From Paracoccaceae bacterium (GTDB taxonomy: Bacteria; Pseudomonadota; Alphaproteobacteria; Rhodobacterales; Rhodobacteraceae), in contig JAIOYF010000002.1 of assembly GCA_021741245.1 (NCBI GenBank), positions 425,497 to 489,496 of the forward strand: 64,000 nt of DNA. Reading direction: 5' to 3'. A model generated the notes under the pieces. The model saw only the letters and a program-made list of their open reading frames with translations, was not told the origin of the DNA and searched no databases. Position 1 is the first letter of the stretch. The number at the start of each line of letters is the position of its first letter. A program made the translations under genes and the position numbers. Below, in pieces: positions 26,938-35,717 of this stretch.

Positions 26938-28778
26938 TCTGCTGCATCCTCCAACCCGATGAACCCGCCGGATTGACGCGCCCAGAACCGGGCATAAAGC
27001 CCATTATTGGCAAGCAATTCATTGTGCCTGCCTTGTTCGGCGATTTTTCCGCCCTCCAGAACCACGATCCGGTCCATGGCGGCGATCGTCGACAGGCGGT
27101 GCGCAATTGCGATCACCGTCTTACCCCGCATGACCCCGTTAAGGGCCGTTTGAATGTCGGCCTCCACCTCACTGTCGAGCGCACTTGTCGCCTCATCCAG
27201 AACCAGAACCGGCGCATCCTTTAGAATGGCCCGGGCTAGGGCGATGCGTTGACACTGACCGCCAGACAATTTCACGCCCCGTTCGCCAAGGCGGGCATCA
27301 TAGCCTTTGCGCCCCCGGTGATCTTCCAGATTAAGGATGAACTCATGGGCCGAGGCGCGGCGGGCTGCCTCTTCAACCTCGGCATCCGTTGCGTCAGATC
27401 GCCCATAGCGGATATTGTCGCGGGCTGAACGGTTGAACATCGCCGCATCCTGGCGCACGACCGCGATCTGCCGCCGCAAGCCAATTTGCTGAATGTCGCG
27501 AATATCAACGCCGTCCAGTAAGATGCGACCACCTTCAACATCATAAAGCCGCAGCAAAAGCGCCACGAAGGTTGACTTTCCGGCCCCCGAAGCCCCCACA
27601 AGGGCGATCTTTTCCCCGGCGACAATGTCCAGCGTCATCCCGTTCAGCGCGGGCACATCCGTGCCATATCCGAACTCCACCCCTTCAAACCGGATCGCCC
27701 CCGGCCCCTCAACACTGGCCAGTGCATTGGCGCGGTCTGTCACCTCATGCGTGCGGGCAAGGGTCGCGACACCATCGCTGATTTCCCCGATATTGGCCGA
27801 AATCGACACAGCCGCCCGCCCCAGACGATTGGTGATCTGCGACAGGCGCGTCGACACCATCGCCGCCATCGCAATATCGCCCGGCGTTGCCTGACCACGT
27901 GACCACAACCACAAACTGCCGATGATCGACAAGAGCGGAAGGATGCCGCCCAGCAGCGTCAGCACAAAGCGAAAATTCGCAGAGACCTTGCCAAAATCCA
28001 GCGCCTTCAGGCGAAAACGCTCCATCGCCTCCAGTGCCGCGCGGTCTTCGTTTTCGTCATGGGCAAACAGTTTGACCGTGGCGATATTTGACAAGGTATC
28101 CACGATCTGCCCGGTGACCATGGTGCGCGCGCCCGCACGATCCGCCGATTTCGTCTGCACACGCGGGATAAACCACCAAAGGGCAATGGCATAAAGCACA
28201 CCCCAAATCACGAAAACGAGCAAAAGACTGGTGTTGACGCCCGCCATCAAAAGAAGTGAGGCGACAAACATCGACAGGCCATAAACAACCACATCCGAAC
28301 ATTCGATCACCACATCCGTCACGGCACGGGCGGTCTGCATCGCCTTTTGGCTGATGCGACCGGCAAAATCATTCTCAAAGAACCGCATCGACTGGCCCAG
28401 CGTATGACGGTTCAGCCTGCTCAGGATCAGCGGAAACAGATGTGGCCCCAGCAAAATTGACGTGACACCCGCATCAGCGGCAAACAAGAGGGGCCGGATC
28501 AACAGGAAGATGAGCCCCCCCACAAGGATCAGCGGCCAATAGGTGGCCCAGAACATTGCCGGATCACCCACGGCCGCATCCAGAACCCGGCCCGTGAACC
28601 ATGCGCCCGACATTTCCGCAAAGCCGGTGGCGATCTGCACAATCAAGGTGATTGCAATGCCCTTTTCTGCCCCGAAAAGGGCCCATCGAAGAAAGGCGTA
28701 GAGCGTGTTTGGCGGCGGTCCCTTGGCAGGTTGAAACGCATCGATAAGCCCGGTGAACCTGTCCATCAATGCAGTCAC
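26934..28778 (-). CDS. ABC exporter half-transporter 2 (membrane + ATPase)
   Basis: A 614-residue paralogue of its neighbours with six membrane helices and one ATPase domain. The motifs are GASGAGKST, LVLDEATSALDS and IAHRLS. The signature reads LSGGQCQR: the core LSGGQ is intact but the following Arg, present in both neighbours, is Cys. The N-terminal DAFQPAKGPPPNTLYAF aligns with the same position in half-transporter 1 (DAFRPADGPPP), supporting an origin by tandem duplication. It overlaps both neighbours by 4 nt. Whether it pairs with one of them is not shown. Confidence 0.93.
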   Translation of the reverse strand: MTALMDRFTGLIDAFQPAKGPPPNTLYAFLRWALFGAEKGIAITLIVQIATGFAEMSGAWFTGRVLDAAVGDPAMFWATYWPLILVGGLIFLLIRPLLFAADAGVTSILLGPHLFPLILSRLNRHTLGQSMRFFENDFAGRISQKAMQTARAVTDVVIECSDVVVYGLSMFVASLLLMAGVNTSLLLVFVIWGVLYAIALWWFIPRVQTKSADRAGARTMVTGQIVDTLSNIATVKLFAHDENEDRAALEAMERFRLKALDFGKVSANFRFVLTLLGGILPLLSIIGSLWLWSRGQATPGDIAMAAMVSTRLSQITNRLGRAAVSISANIGEISDGVATLARTHEVTDRANALASVEGPGAIRFEGVEFGYGTDVPALNGMTLDIVAGEKIALVGASGAGKSTFVALLLRLYDVEGGRILLDGVDIRDIQQIGLRRQIAVVRQDAAMFNRSARDNIRYGRSDATDAEVEEAARRASAHEFILNLEDHRGRKGYDARLGERGVKLSGGQCQRIALARAILKDAPVLVLDEATSALDSEVEADIQTALNGVMRGKTVIAIAHRLSTIAAMDRIVVLEGGKIAEQGRHNELLANNGLYARFWARQSGGFIGLEDAAE

Positions 28779-30619
28779 GCCACCTGCTCCTCAAGCCCGA
28801 TGAACCCACCGGATTGGCGTGCCCAGAAACGGGCATAAAGCCCGTTGAGCGCCAGCAACTCTTGATGACTGCCCTGTTCGGCGACGTGCCCGCCCTCCAG
28901 CACAACGATCCGGTCCATGGCTGCAATCGTTGACAGGCGGTGTGCAATGGCAATCACGGTCTTGCCCTGCATCACCCCATACAGGGCATTTTGAATCGCG
29001 GCCTCTGCTTCGCTGTCCAAGGCGCTTGTTGCCTCATCCAGAATCAGGATCGGCGCATCCTTCAAGATCACCCGTGCGAGGGCCACGCGTTGCCGCTGCC
29101 CCCCTGACAGTTTCACCCCGCGCTCACCCACATGGGCGTCATAGCCTTTGCGCCCCTCGGGGTCTTCCAACGTCAGGATGAAATCATGCGCCTCGGCCTG
29201 CTTGGCGGCGGCGATCATCTGGTCTTCGGTTGCATCGGGGCGACCGTAAAGCAGATTGTCGCGCACCGACCGATGCATCAGGGAACTGTCTTGCTGAACC
29301 ATCCCGATTTTGCTGCGCAGACTGGATTGCGTCACATCCGCGATATTCTGACCATCAATCAAGATACGCCCTGCCTCGGTGTCGTAGAACCGCAGCATCA
29401 GCTTTACGAGTGTCGATTTCCCGGCCCCAGACCGCCCCACAACACCGATCTTTTCACCCGGACTTACTGTCAAACTCAGCGCTTCCAACCCGCCAGAGCC
29501 ACGGCCGTAGTGATGACTGATGTTCTCAATTTCGATCAGCCCTTTGCGGAACGACAGCGCCTTCGCCCCGGCCCGGTCTACCAGACCGATCGGATGGGTG
29601 ATCGTCTCCATCCCTTCTTGCACCACGCCAAGGGCCTGCACCAATGAGGTAAAGGCCCACATGATCCAATAGGTCATATTGTTCAGACGCAACACCAAAG
29701 CCGTTGCAGCCGCCACCGTGCCAACGGTGGCCTGCCCATTGTACCAAAGCAACAGGGCCCATCCCGTCACACCGACAATCAACCCGCCATTGAGCGCGGT
29801 CAGGGCCAGATCCATCTTGGTCACGATGCGCATTTCGCGGGCAAAGGTAGAGCGTGCAGTCTCGATCGCCTCTTTGGCGTAAAGCAATTCGGTATCGTTG
29901 TGGGCGAACAGCTTTACCGAGTGGATGTTGGTATAGGCATCGACCACCCGACCCGTCACTGCGGAACGCGCCTCTGAGCTTGCCTTGGATGCAGGCCCCG
30001 CCCGCCGCACCGTCCACCGCACCAGGGCGGCATAGGCGACAAACCAGATCACCAAAGGCACCAGCAGACGAATATCTGCCCCAGCCAACATGATGCCCGC
30101 CCCCACCACGGTGACGCTAGCAAAGGCCACGGCATCAAAAGTCTGGAACACGGCATCGCCTGCCGCCGTTGGCGTTTGCATGATGCGATTGGCAATCCGC
30201 CCGGCAAAGTCTGATTCGAACCACCCGACAGGCTGGCGGATCACATGCGAATGCGCACGCCAGCGGATCATCGCGCCAAAGTTCGGCAAGATGGTGTTGT
30301 GTAGCAAGGCCACATGCACAACGAGCAAAAGCGGGCGCAAAATAAGGATCGCAAGGCCAACGGCCACGATCTCCGTCCCATGTGACGCCCATGCCTCTGT
30401 CGGGCCCGATGTCGCCAAAAGGTCGACCAAGCGGCCAACATACCAGATCAGGGTGACATCCGCGAAGGCGGTGACAACAGACAAGATTGCCGTCACCGCA
30501 AATACCTTGCGGAACGGAAGCATGAACTGCTTCAGGAACGGCCACAATTGCCGCGGTGGGGTATCTGTCTGCTCGTAAGGACCATAGGGGTCGACGAGGC
30601 TTTCGAAAAAGGAAAACAC
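28775..30619 (-). CDS. ABC exporter half-transporter 3 (membrane + ATPase)
   Basis: The first gene of the three-exporter operon. From the GTG at 30619 it encodes 614 residues, the same length as half-transporter 2, with AGAGG about ten bases upstream; an ATG at 30652 would add 11 residues and has a weaker ribosome site. It has six membrane helices, then GRSGAGKST, LSGGQRQRVAL, LILDEATSALDS and IAHRLS. It is more divergent from the other two than they are from each other. All ATPase residues are intact. A lipid, peptide or drug substrate is possible; nothing in the context decides. Confidence 0.9.
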   Translation of the reverse strand: MFSFFESLVDPYGPYEQTDTPPRQLWPFLKQFMLPFRKVFAVTAILSVVTAFADVTLIWYVGRLVDLLATSGPTEAWASHGTEIVAVGLAILILRPLLLVVHVALLHNTILPNFGAMIRWRAHSHVIRQPVGWFESDFAGRIANRIMQTPTAAGDAVFQTFDAVAFASVTVVGAGIMLAGADIRLLVPLVIWFVAYAALVRWTVRRAGPASKASSEARSAVTGRVVDAYTNIHSVKLFAHNDTELLYAKEAIETARSTFAREMRIVTKMDLALTALNGGLIVGVTGWALLLWYNGQATVGTVAAATALVLRLNNMTYWIMWAFTSLVQALGVVQEGMETITHPIGLVDRAGAKALSFRKGLIEIENISHHYGRGSGGLEALSLTVSPGEKIGVVGRSGAGKSTLVKLMLRFYDTEAGRILIDGQNIADVTQSSLRSKIGMVQQDSSLMHRSVRDNLLYGRPDATEDQMIAAAKQAEAHDFILTLEDPEGRKGYDAHVGERGVKLSGGQRQRVALARVILKDAPILILDEATSALDSEAEAAIQNALYGVMQGKTVIAIAHRLSTIAAMDRIVVLEGGHVAEQGSHQELLALNGLYARFWARQSGGFIGLEEQVA

Positions 30620-30682
30620 GGGAAGAAGCCTCTTGCGCGTTATACCGGGCATATATCCCGGATCGCCACAAAGGAAAACCGC

Positions 30683-31825
30683 TTAACCCAGAAGTTGATC
30701 TTTTGTCAGCCTCAGATCGCTCATGAACCACCGCTCCTGAAGTTGGCGCAGCCGTTCGCCAAGGGCAGGTCCGCTGAATTGCGGCATCAGATCCTGCGAC
30801 GATACGGGAAACACAGCGGCCAATCCCCGGTCAATATCCCCCTGCCAATCCTGCGGCGGTTGGGTTCCAAATAGGGCGGCGCGGCACAAAATGACATCCG
30901 CCGCAATGTCACGCCCAAAACGCCACGCGAGAACAGCGGCGGTGGACTGGCTTCCCATTTCGTCTCTGATCCGGCCCAAATCAGCCGTTTCGTTGCGTGA
31001 CAGGCGCAATCCGGGGGCTGCATCCTCGCCGCCAAGGATTGCCAACCTGCGCAACCATCTGGGGTTTCGATCACCTTCCAGATGCACCAGAGGTGCCAGT
31101 GATTGAGGATCAGATCCCGGAAGAATCCGCCCCAACACACCTGCCGTTGCCATTGAACAGACCGCAGGAGCCGGATCGCGGGCGGACAGAAGTTTGCGCA
31201 TCTCTGCACCCACCCGTTCCCGTGACAAACCATCCAACCCCTCTACATGCGCCGCACAGGCCGCAAGGCCCTCGGCGTCCAAACCCATGAGGGGGTCGCC
31301 ATAATGGGCATGGAATCGAAAGAAGCGCAGAATCCGCAAATAATCCTCTTGAATGCGCGCATCGGCATCCCCGACAAAGCGCACGATCCGTGCCATCAGA
31401 TCGGGCAGACCATCAAGCGGATCGACGACCTCTCCGTGGCGGTCGGCATAAAGCGCGTTCATGGTGAAATCACGGCGCGAGGCATCGGCGATGATATCAT
31501 GTGAAAACGCAACGACGGCCCGCCTGCCATCGGTTGAAACATCGCGCCGAAACGTCGTCACCTCATGCGCCAATCCCTGCACGACAACGGTGACCGTACC
31601 ATGATCGATCCCCGTCGGGATCACCCGAAATCCGGCATTCTGTGCAATGTCAGACACTGTTTGGGGTTCTGCATCGGTTGCTATGTCAATGTCGGAAACC
31701 GGTACCCCCAAAAGCGCATTGCGCACGCAGCCACCGACAAACAAGGCGCGCTTTCCCGCCTGTTCCATGGCCAGACAAAGCGCCTGCGTGCCCGAGTGAC
31801 CCAACCAGTCACCCTGAATTTTCAT
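30683..31825 (-). CDS. cca: CCA tRNA nucleotidyltransferase
   Basis: A 380-residue class II nucleotidyltransferase that adds or repairs the CCA 3' end of tRNAs (or a close poly(A)-polymerase-like relative). ALFVGGCVRNALLG and DIDIATD hold the catalytic carboxylates; DASRRDFTMNALY and EDYLRILRFFRFHA are the head/neck motifs. The ATG at 31825 is preferred because it overlaps the stop of the CoA pyrophosphatase gene as ATGA and gives the family start (MKIQGDWL). Length is normal. Confidence 0.92.
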   Translation of the reverse strand: MKIQGDWLGHSGTQALCLAMEQAGKRALFVGGCVRNALLGVPVSDIDIATDAEPQTVSDIAQNAGFRVIPTGIDHGTVTVVVQGLAHEVTTFRRDVSTDGRRAVVAFSHDIIADASRRDFTMNALYADRHGEVVDPLDGLPDLMARIVRFVGDADARIQEDYLRILRFFRFHAHYGDPLMGLDAEGLAACAAHVEGLDGLSRERVGAEMRKLLSARDPAPAVCSMATAGVLGRILPGSDPQSLAPLVHLEGDRNPRWLRRLAILGGEDAAPGLRLSRNETADLGRIRDEMGSQSTAAVLAWRFGRDIAADVILCRAALFGTQPPQDWQGDIDRGLAAVFPVSSQDLMPQFSGPALGERLRQLQERWFMSDLRLTKDQLLG

Positions 31826-32415
31826 GAGCGCGCCCGTTCGGCAATGCCGCGCAAGATGCGCGCCGTTGCACCCCAAATGTAATAGGGGCCAAAAGGCACC
31901 GCGTAGTATTTGCGCCATTGCCCTAGCCACCGGCGCCGTTCAACCGCATAGCGGTTCGGGTCAAGGACATGGGCCAAAGGAACGGTAAAGACCTCTTCCA
32001 CCTCTCCCGGTTCGGGGATCGGGGTGAAATCATCCCGGATCAGACCGATATAGGGGGTTATGGTAAAGCTGGTGACTGTTTCATGCAGCGGCAGGCTGCC
32101 CAGTATCTCGACCTTGGCCGGGTCCAAACCGATTTCCTCGCGCGCTTCCCGAAGGGCGGCGGCCTCGCTTGAGGCATCGGTCGGGTCAACCTTGCCACCG
32201 GGAAAGGCAATCTGCCCCGGATGATGCTTGAGATGCGAGGATCGTTTTGTCAGGATCAGCCTTGGCCCCTCCGGCCGCAGCCAGACAGGCACCAAAACAG
32301 CCGCCGGGCGAAGCGGCCGCCCGGCAGGTAGGATAATTCCCGGGTTCAGGTCATAGTCCGACGAATCGCCCGAGTGGCGCAATAAGGCGCGACGCAGGCG
32401 ATCCAGATCATCCAT
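31822..32415 (-). CDS. Nudix hydrolase, probable CoA pyrophosphatase
   Basis: The 197-residue protein has LTKRSSHLKHHPGQIAFPGG, the motif (LLTxRSxxLxxHxGQIxFPGG) that marks CoA pyrophosphatases of the NudL/PCD1 group, followed by the Nudix helix AALREAREEIGL. Such enzymes cleave CoA and its derivatives to 4'-phosphopantetheine and ADP. The ATG at 32415 is preferred: GAGGG lies five bases upstream and it gives the family start. It overlaps hslO by 8 nt and cca by 4 nt. Confidence 0.9.
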   Translation of the reverse strand: MDDLDRLRRALLRHSGDSSDYDLNPGIILPAGRPLRPAAVLVPVWLRPEGPRLILTKRSSHLKHHPGQIAFPGGKVDPTDASSEAAALREAREEIGLDPAKVEILGSLPLHETVTSFTITPYIGLIRDDFTPIPEPGEVEEVFTVPLAHVLDPNRYAVERRRWLGQWRKYYAVPFGPYYIWGATARILRGIAERARS

Positions 32416-33394
32416 TCGTACCCTCAAACCCCAGCGTTTTGGGATCCATTTCATAATGTGCGCCACAGAACTGGCAATCGGCCGTCACCAATCCTTCGGG
32501 CGTGGTCATCTTGGCAATGTCTTTCTGACTATAGATCGACATCGTATTGCGCACTTTATCTTCGCTGCACGAGCAGCCAAACCGCACCGTCTGCGCCTCA
32601 AAAACCCGGGGCTCTTCTTCGTGAAACAGACGCACAAGCAGTTCCGACGGGGTGACAGAGGGTCCCACCAGTTCCAACTCTTCCACGGTGTCGAGCAAAA
32701 GATTGGCACGGTTCCAGTCTTCGCCCTCTTCGCCAGCCAGAATATCGCTATGCGCCAGCAGCCCACCTTCGCCAGAGCCGCCTTCGGCTGCGACACTCAT
32801 TCCCGCCTTTGGCATATGTTGCAACATCACGCCGCCCCCACGCCAATGCAGATCGCGCCCCGGCAGAGAGCTACGCCCAAAAGACAGCGAAAACCGGGTT
32901 GGCAATTGCTCTGACTGGGCAAAATACGTCTCTGCACAGGCACAAAGTGATCCACCCGTCAACGGCGTGAACCCCTGATAGGGCAGCATGTCCTGACCCT
33001 GATCCAGCATCACGGCGAAGTAACCCTGCCCAATCTGCGAGAACGGATCGGCTTCGGGGTCCAGTGCCTCGGGATCAAAACTTGCATAGGCACGGATACG
33101 CGCGGGCTCTCCCGGTTCCTGCGGGCCGTAGTAGTCGGTCGCAATTAGACGGGCTGGCCCCTTTCCCCTGATCTGCAGGCTCAGCTTCCAGCGCAGCTTT
33201 ACAGACTGGCCGATGAGCGCGGTCAGGAGGGTGGCCTCGGCCACCAAGGCCTCGATCTGAGGCGGGTAATTGTGCTGAAGCAGCACATTTTCCAACACGC
33301 CATCCAACCGGGCCACGCGGCCCCGGATCGAAGAACGGTCAAGTTGAAACGGTAGGACTGTATCGTCCCAGGCAATTTGCGAACCAATGGTCAT
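32408..33394 (-). CDS. hslO: Redox-regulated chaperone Hsp33
   Basis: Hsp33 is a holdase chaperone that is switched on by oxidation. The 328-residue product carries the zinc-binding redox switch at the C-terminus: CSCSED then CQFCG (CxC ... CxxC). The N-terminal core and the linker are typical. The ATG at 33394 has AAGGA nine bases upstream and gives MTIGSQIAWDDTV; more upstream starts in this frame would run into the promoter of the divergent Nudix gene. Operon with the CoA pyrophosphatase and cca (overlaps 8 and 4 nt). Confidence 0.95.
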   Translation of the reverse strand: MTIGSQIAWDDTVLPFQLDRSSIRGRVARLDGVLENVLLQHNYPPQIEALVAEATLLTALIGQSVKLRWKLSLQIRGKGPARLIATDYYGPQEPGEPARIRAYASFDPEALDPEADPFSQIGQGYFAVMLDQGQDMLPYQGFTPLTGGSLCACAETYFAQSEQLPTRFSLSFGRSSLPGRDLHWRGGGVMLQHMPKAGMSVAAEGGSGEGGLLAHSDILAGEEGEDWNRANLLLDTVEELELVGPSVTPSELLVRLFHEEEPRVFEAQTVRFGCSCSEDKVRNTMSIYSQKDIAKMTTPEGLVTADCQFCGAHYEMDPKTLGFEGTNG

Positions 33395-33472
33395 GGGGTT
33401 TCCTTGCGGCGATAGCCTTGGCATACCGTGCCTATATAGTAAGGGCAACCTGTCGACCAAGGGGCACAGCAC

Positions 33473-33940
33473 ATGCGACGCTATGGAGAGGCTGTCAAGC
33501 CTGCGATCCAATACAAGGCACGGCCGGGGGTTTACGCGGTTCTGTTGCGTGGGCCGGAGCTTTTGTTGACCCACCAAGACGCACCAATACCAGAGTTTCA
33601 GTTGCCCGGCGGGGGGATTGATCGGGGTGAACACCCGGTGGCCGCCCTCCACCGTGAGGTTTTTGAAGAGACGGGCTGGAAAATTGCCGTTCAAAGACGG
33701 CTGGGGGCCTATCGGCGCTTTACCTACATGCCAGAGTATGACCGCTGGGCCGAAAAGATTTGCGCCATCTATCTGGCCTTTCCCGTGCGTCGCCTTGGCC
33801 CGCCAAGCGAAAAGGGTCATCAGGCGGTTTGGGTGGACGCACATGGCGGCGAAGGTCTTTTGGCAAATATTGGCGACCGGGCCTTTCTGACACGGGTCTT
33901 GTCAAAACATGGCCGTCGGAGTGATCGGGACCTAGGCTGA
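33473..33940 (+). CDS. Nudix hydrolase of unknown substrate
   Basis: A 155-residue Nudix protein with box LPGGGIDRGE...ALHREVFEETGW at residues ~43-66 (GX5EX7REUXEEXG). The N-terminal YKARPGVYAVLLRGPELLLT and the EKICAIYLAF strand are typical of the general Nudix fold. No subfamily motif identifies the substrate. It is divergent from hslO (78-bp gap) and its last 9 nt overlap, in antisense, the end of the receiver-PP2C gene. Confidence 0.85.
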   Translation: MRRYGEAVKPAIQYKARPGVYAVLLRGPELLLTHQDAPIPEFQLPGGGIDRGEHPVAALHREVFEETGWKIAVQRRLGAYRRFTYMPEYDRWAEKICAIYLAFPVRRLGPPSEKGHQAVWVDAHGGEGLLANIGDRAFLTRVLSKHGRRSDRDLG

Positions 33941-35212
33941 CACAGCGCCTTTGTATTCGAACAGCAGGCCAGAGACATCATCGGGAAAATCTTCTGACCC
34001 CATAAAGCTTGCCAGATCCCAGATCATCGCATCCAGCAAAGCGCCGCTTTCAAGGGCGCGGTTGCGAAACAGAAGGTCCATGATGCCTGCCTCGCCCAGT
34101 TCGATCCCCTCGGGCGACGGGCATTCCGTGACGCCATCAGACAAAAGAAACAGCCGATCGCCCGGAGCAAGCCGGTCCTGCACGCGTTCATGCGTTGACT
34201 CAGGGATCAGCCCAATTGGAAGACCGCCATTGCCCAAGCGGTCGATCCGCCCATCTTGGCGCAAGATCAAAGGATGAGGGTGGCCCGCCTGCACCAATGA
34301 CAGGTGCCCACTCAGCAGATCAACCTCGGCATAGGCCATCGTGAAATACTGATCGACCTGAATATCCTCCAGCATGGCGCGATTGAACCGCACCGCCACC
34401 TCTTCCGGGGGCCAGCTGTCACGTTGCCCCTCGGGCCCGATGCGCAGGGCAATGTTCTGCTCGGGTGACGCGCCCGACAGATAGCCCGCAAGCCGGGCCG
34501 TCATCATGGCAGAGGCAACCCCGTGGCCCGACACATCGACCGAAAACAGCGCAATGCGATTTGCGTCAATCTCAAAAAACCCAGCCAGATCGCCCCCAAC
34601 ATGGCCCGACGGCCGCAAGAACAACGTGGCCGCGCCATAGCCCCAGTCGCGAAACCTGTCGCGCACAAGGGTCTGCTGCAGCTTTCGCGCCTCGATCAGG
34701 TCACGATCAATCGATTCATGTGCACGCTGCAATTCCGAAAGCGTGGCCCCCAACAGCCGGTTCTTCTGCAACAGTTCCTGGTGCATGCCGATGATCCGCT
34801 CTCCGGCCCGCAATCTTGCCCGCAACTCACCCGAGGCAACGGGCTTGGTCAGAAAATCATCGGCCCCTGCCTCCAGACCATCGGCAATTTCGGTCTTTTC
34901 GGATTTGGAGGTAAGCAAGATGAAATAGGCATAATGCTCCATCTCAAGGGCGCGGAAGGCTTGGCACAGATCAAGGCCGGACATCCCATCCATCATCCAA
35001 TCAGACAGAACAATATCAAAGTCTTCGGTTTGGCACGCAAGGATCGCCTCTTCGCCCGAGGCGGCTTCTGATACGTCATAGCCCCAGCGATTCAACTGCA
35101 TCGACAGGATCTTGCGCTGCGTTCTGCTGTCATCCACGACAAGCACCTTCGCCTGTTGCTGAACCGTTTGGCCAAGCGTTGCGTGAACTTTCTTTGTGCC
35201 GTGTCGCGTCAT
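33932..35212 (-). CDS. Response regulator with PP2C-type (SpoIIE/RsbU) phosphatase output
   Basis: The 426-residue protein has an N-terminal receiver domain (residues ~22-135): VLVVDDSRTQRK, phosphoacceptor Asp71 in LSDWMMDG, and Lys123 in FLTKPVAS. A short helical linker follows. The C-terminal PP2C/SpoIIE domain contains GGDLAGFFEID, SVDVSGHGVASAMM and LLSDGVTE with metal-binding aspartates. Such proteins dephosphorylate anti-anti-sigma factors or related proteins in general stress or other partner-switching pathways. An HPt protein is encoded divergently 178 bp away, so a phosphorelay partner is at hand. No histidine kinase or anti-sigma gene is visible in this window. Confidence 0.92.
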   Translation of the reverse strand: MTRHGTKKVHATLGQTVQQQAKVLVVDDSRTQRKILSMQLNRWGYDVSEAASGEEAILACQTEDFDIVLSDWMMDGMSGLDLCQAFRALEMEHYAYFILLTSKSEKTEIADGLEAGADDFLTKPVASGELRARLRAGERIIGMHQELLQKNRLLGATLSELQRAHESIDRDLIEARKLQQTLVRDRFRDWGYGAATLFLRPSGHVGGDLAGFFEIDANRIALFSVDVSGHGVASAMMTARLAGYLSGASPEQNIALRIGPEGQRDSWPPEEVAVRFNRAMLEDIQVDQYFTMAYAEVDLLSGHLSLVQAGHPHPLILRQDGRIDRLGNGGLPIGLIPESTHERVQDRLAPGDRLFLLSDGVTECPSPEGIELGEAGIMDLLFRNRALESGALLDAMIWDLASFMGSEDFPDDVSGLLFEYKGAVSA

Positions 35213-35390
35213 TGCGCCCCAACCTCAGGTTTCCCAACCAGTTGGGCCAAGGTGTCTTAAGCTTGCATGAAACCTAAAAATGGACCTTCTTGCCCATATC
35301 TGGCCACCTGTCGCTTACACCGCATTAATCGGTCAGATGAACACTTGTGCATAGTTCTGAGTTGAGAGGGGCCCACATGCCGTTTATGCG

Positions 35391-35717
35391 ATGATCGACT
35401 GGGTAAGAGTAATGGACCTGCGGGACGAGATTGGCGGCGAAGATTTCGCTGAAATCGTGGCGATGTTTTTGGAAGAAACGGGCGAGGTCATTGCCCGTCT
35501 AAGTCCGAAAAGTGATGCGAAAACAATGGAAAACGATCTTCATTTCCTGAAAGGAAGCGCCCTTAACCTTGGCTTTGAAGAGCTTGCGCGCATCTGTCAG
35601 GCGGGTGAACGCCTGGCCGCAAATGGCCAGGTTGATGTGCCTCTTGATGCTGTGCGAACGTCATACGAGCAATCGCGCGCAGCCTTTCTGGCGCAGATCG
35701 AACAGATGGCTGCCTAG
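35391..35717 (+). CDS. HPt-domain phosphotransfer protein
   Basis: A 108-residue four-helix HPt protein. His51 in LHFLKGSALNLGFEELA is the phospho-accepting histidine. HPt proteins pass phosphate between receivers. It is divergent from the receiver-PP2C gene, a likely partner. The start is unusual: the clear ribosome site GAGAGGGG (35362-35370) precedes an ATG at 35377 that opens a five-codon frame (MPFMR) whose stop overlaps the HPt ATG as ATGA. A second possible start is ATG 35412. Its last 4 nt overlap the end of ilvA in antisense. Confidence 0.85.
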   Translation: MIDWVRVMDLRDEIGGEDFAEIVAMFLEETGEVIARLSPKSDAKTMENDLHFLKGSALNLGFEELARICQAGERLAANGQVDVPLDAVRTSYEQSRAAFLAQIEQMAA

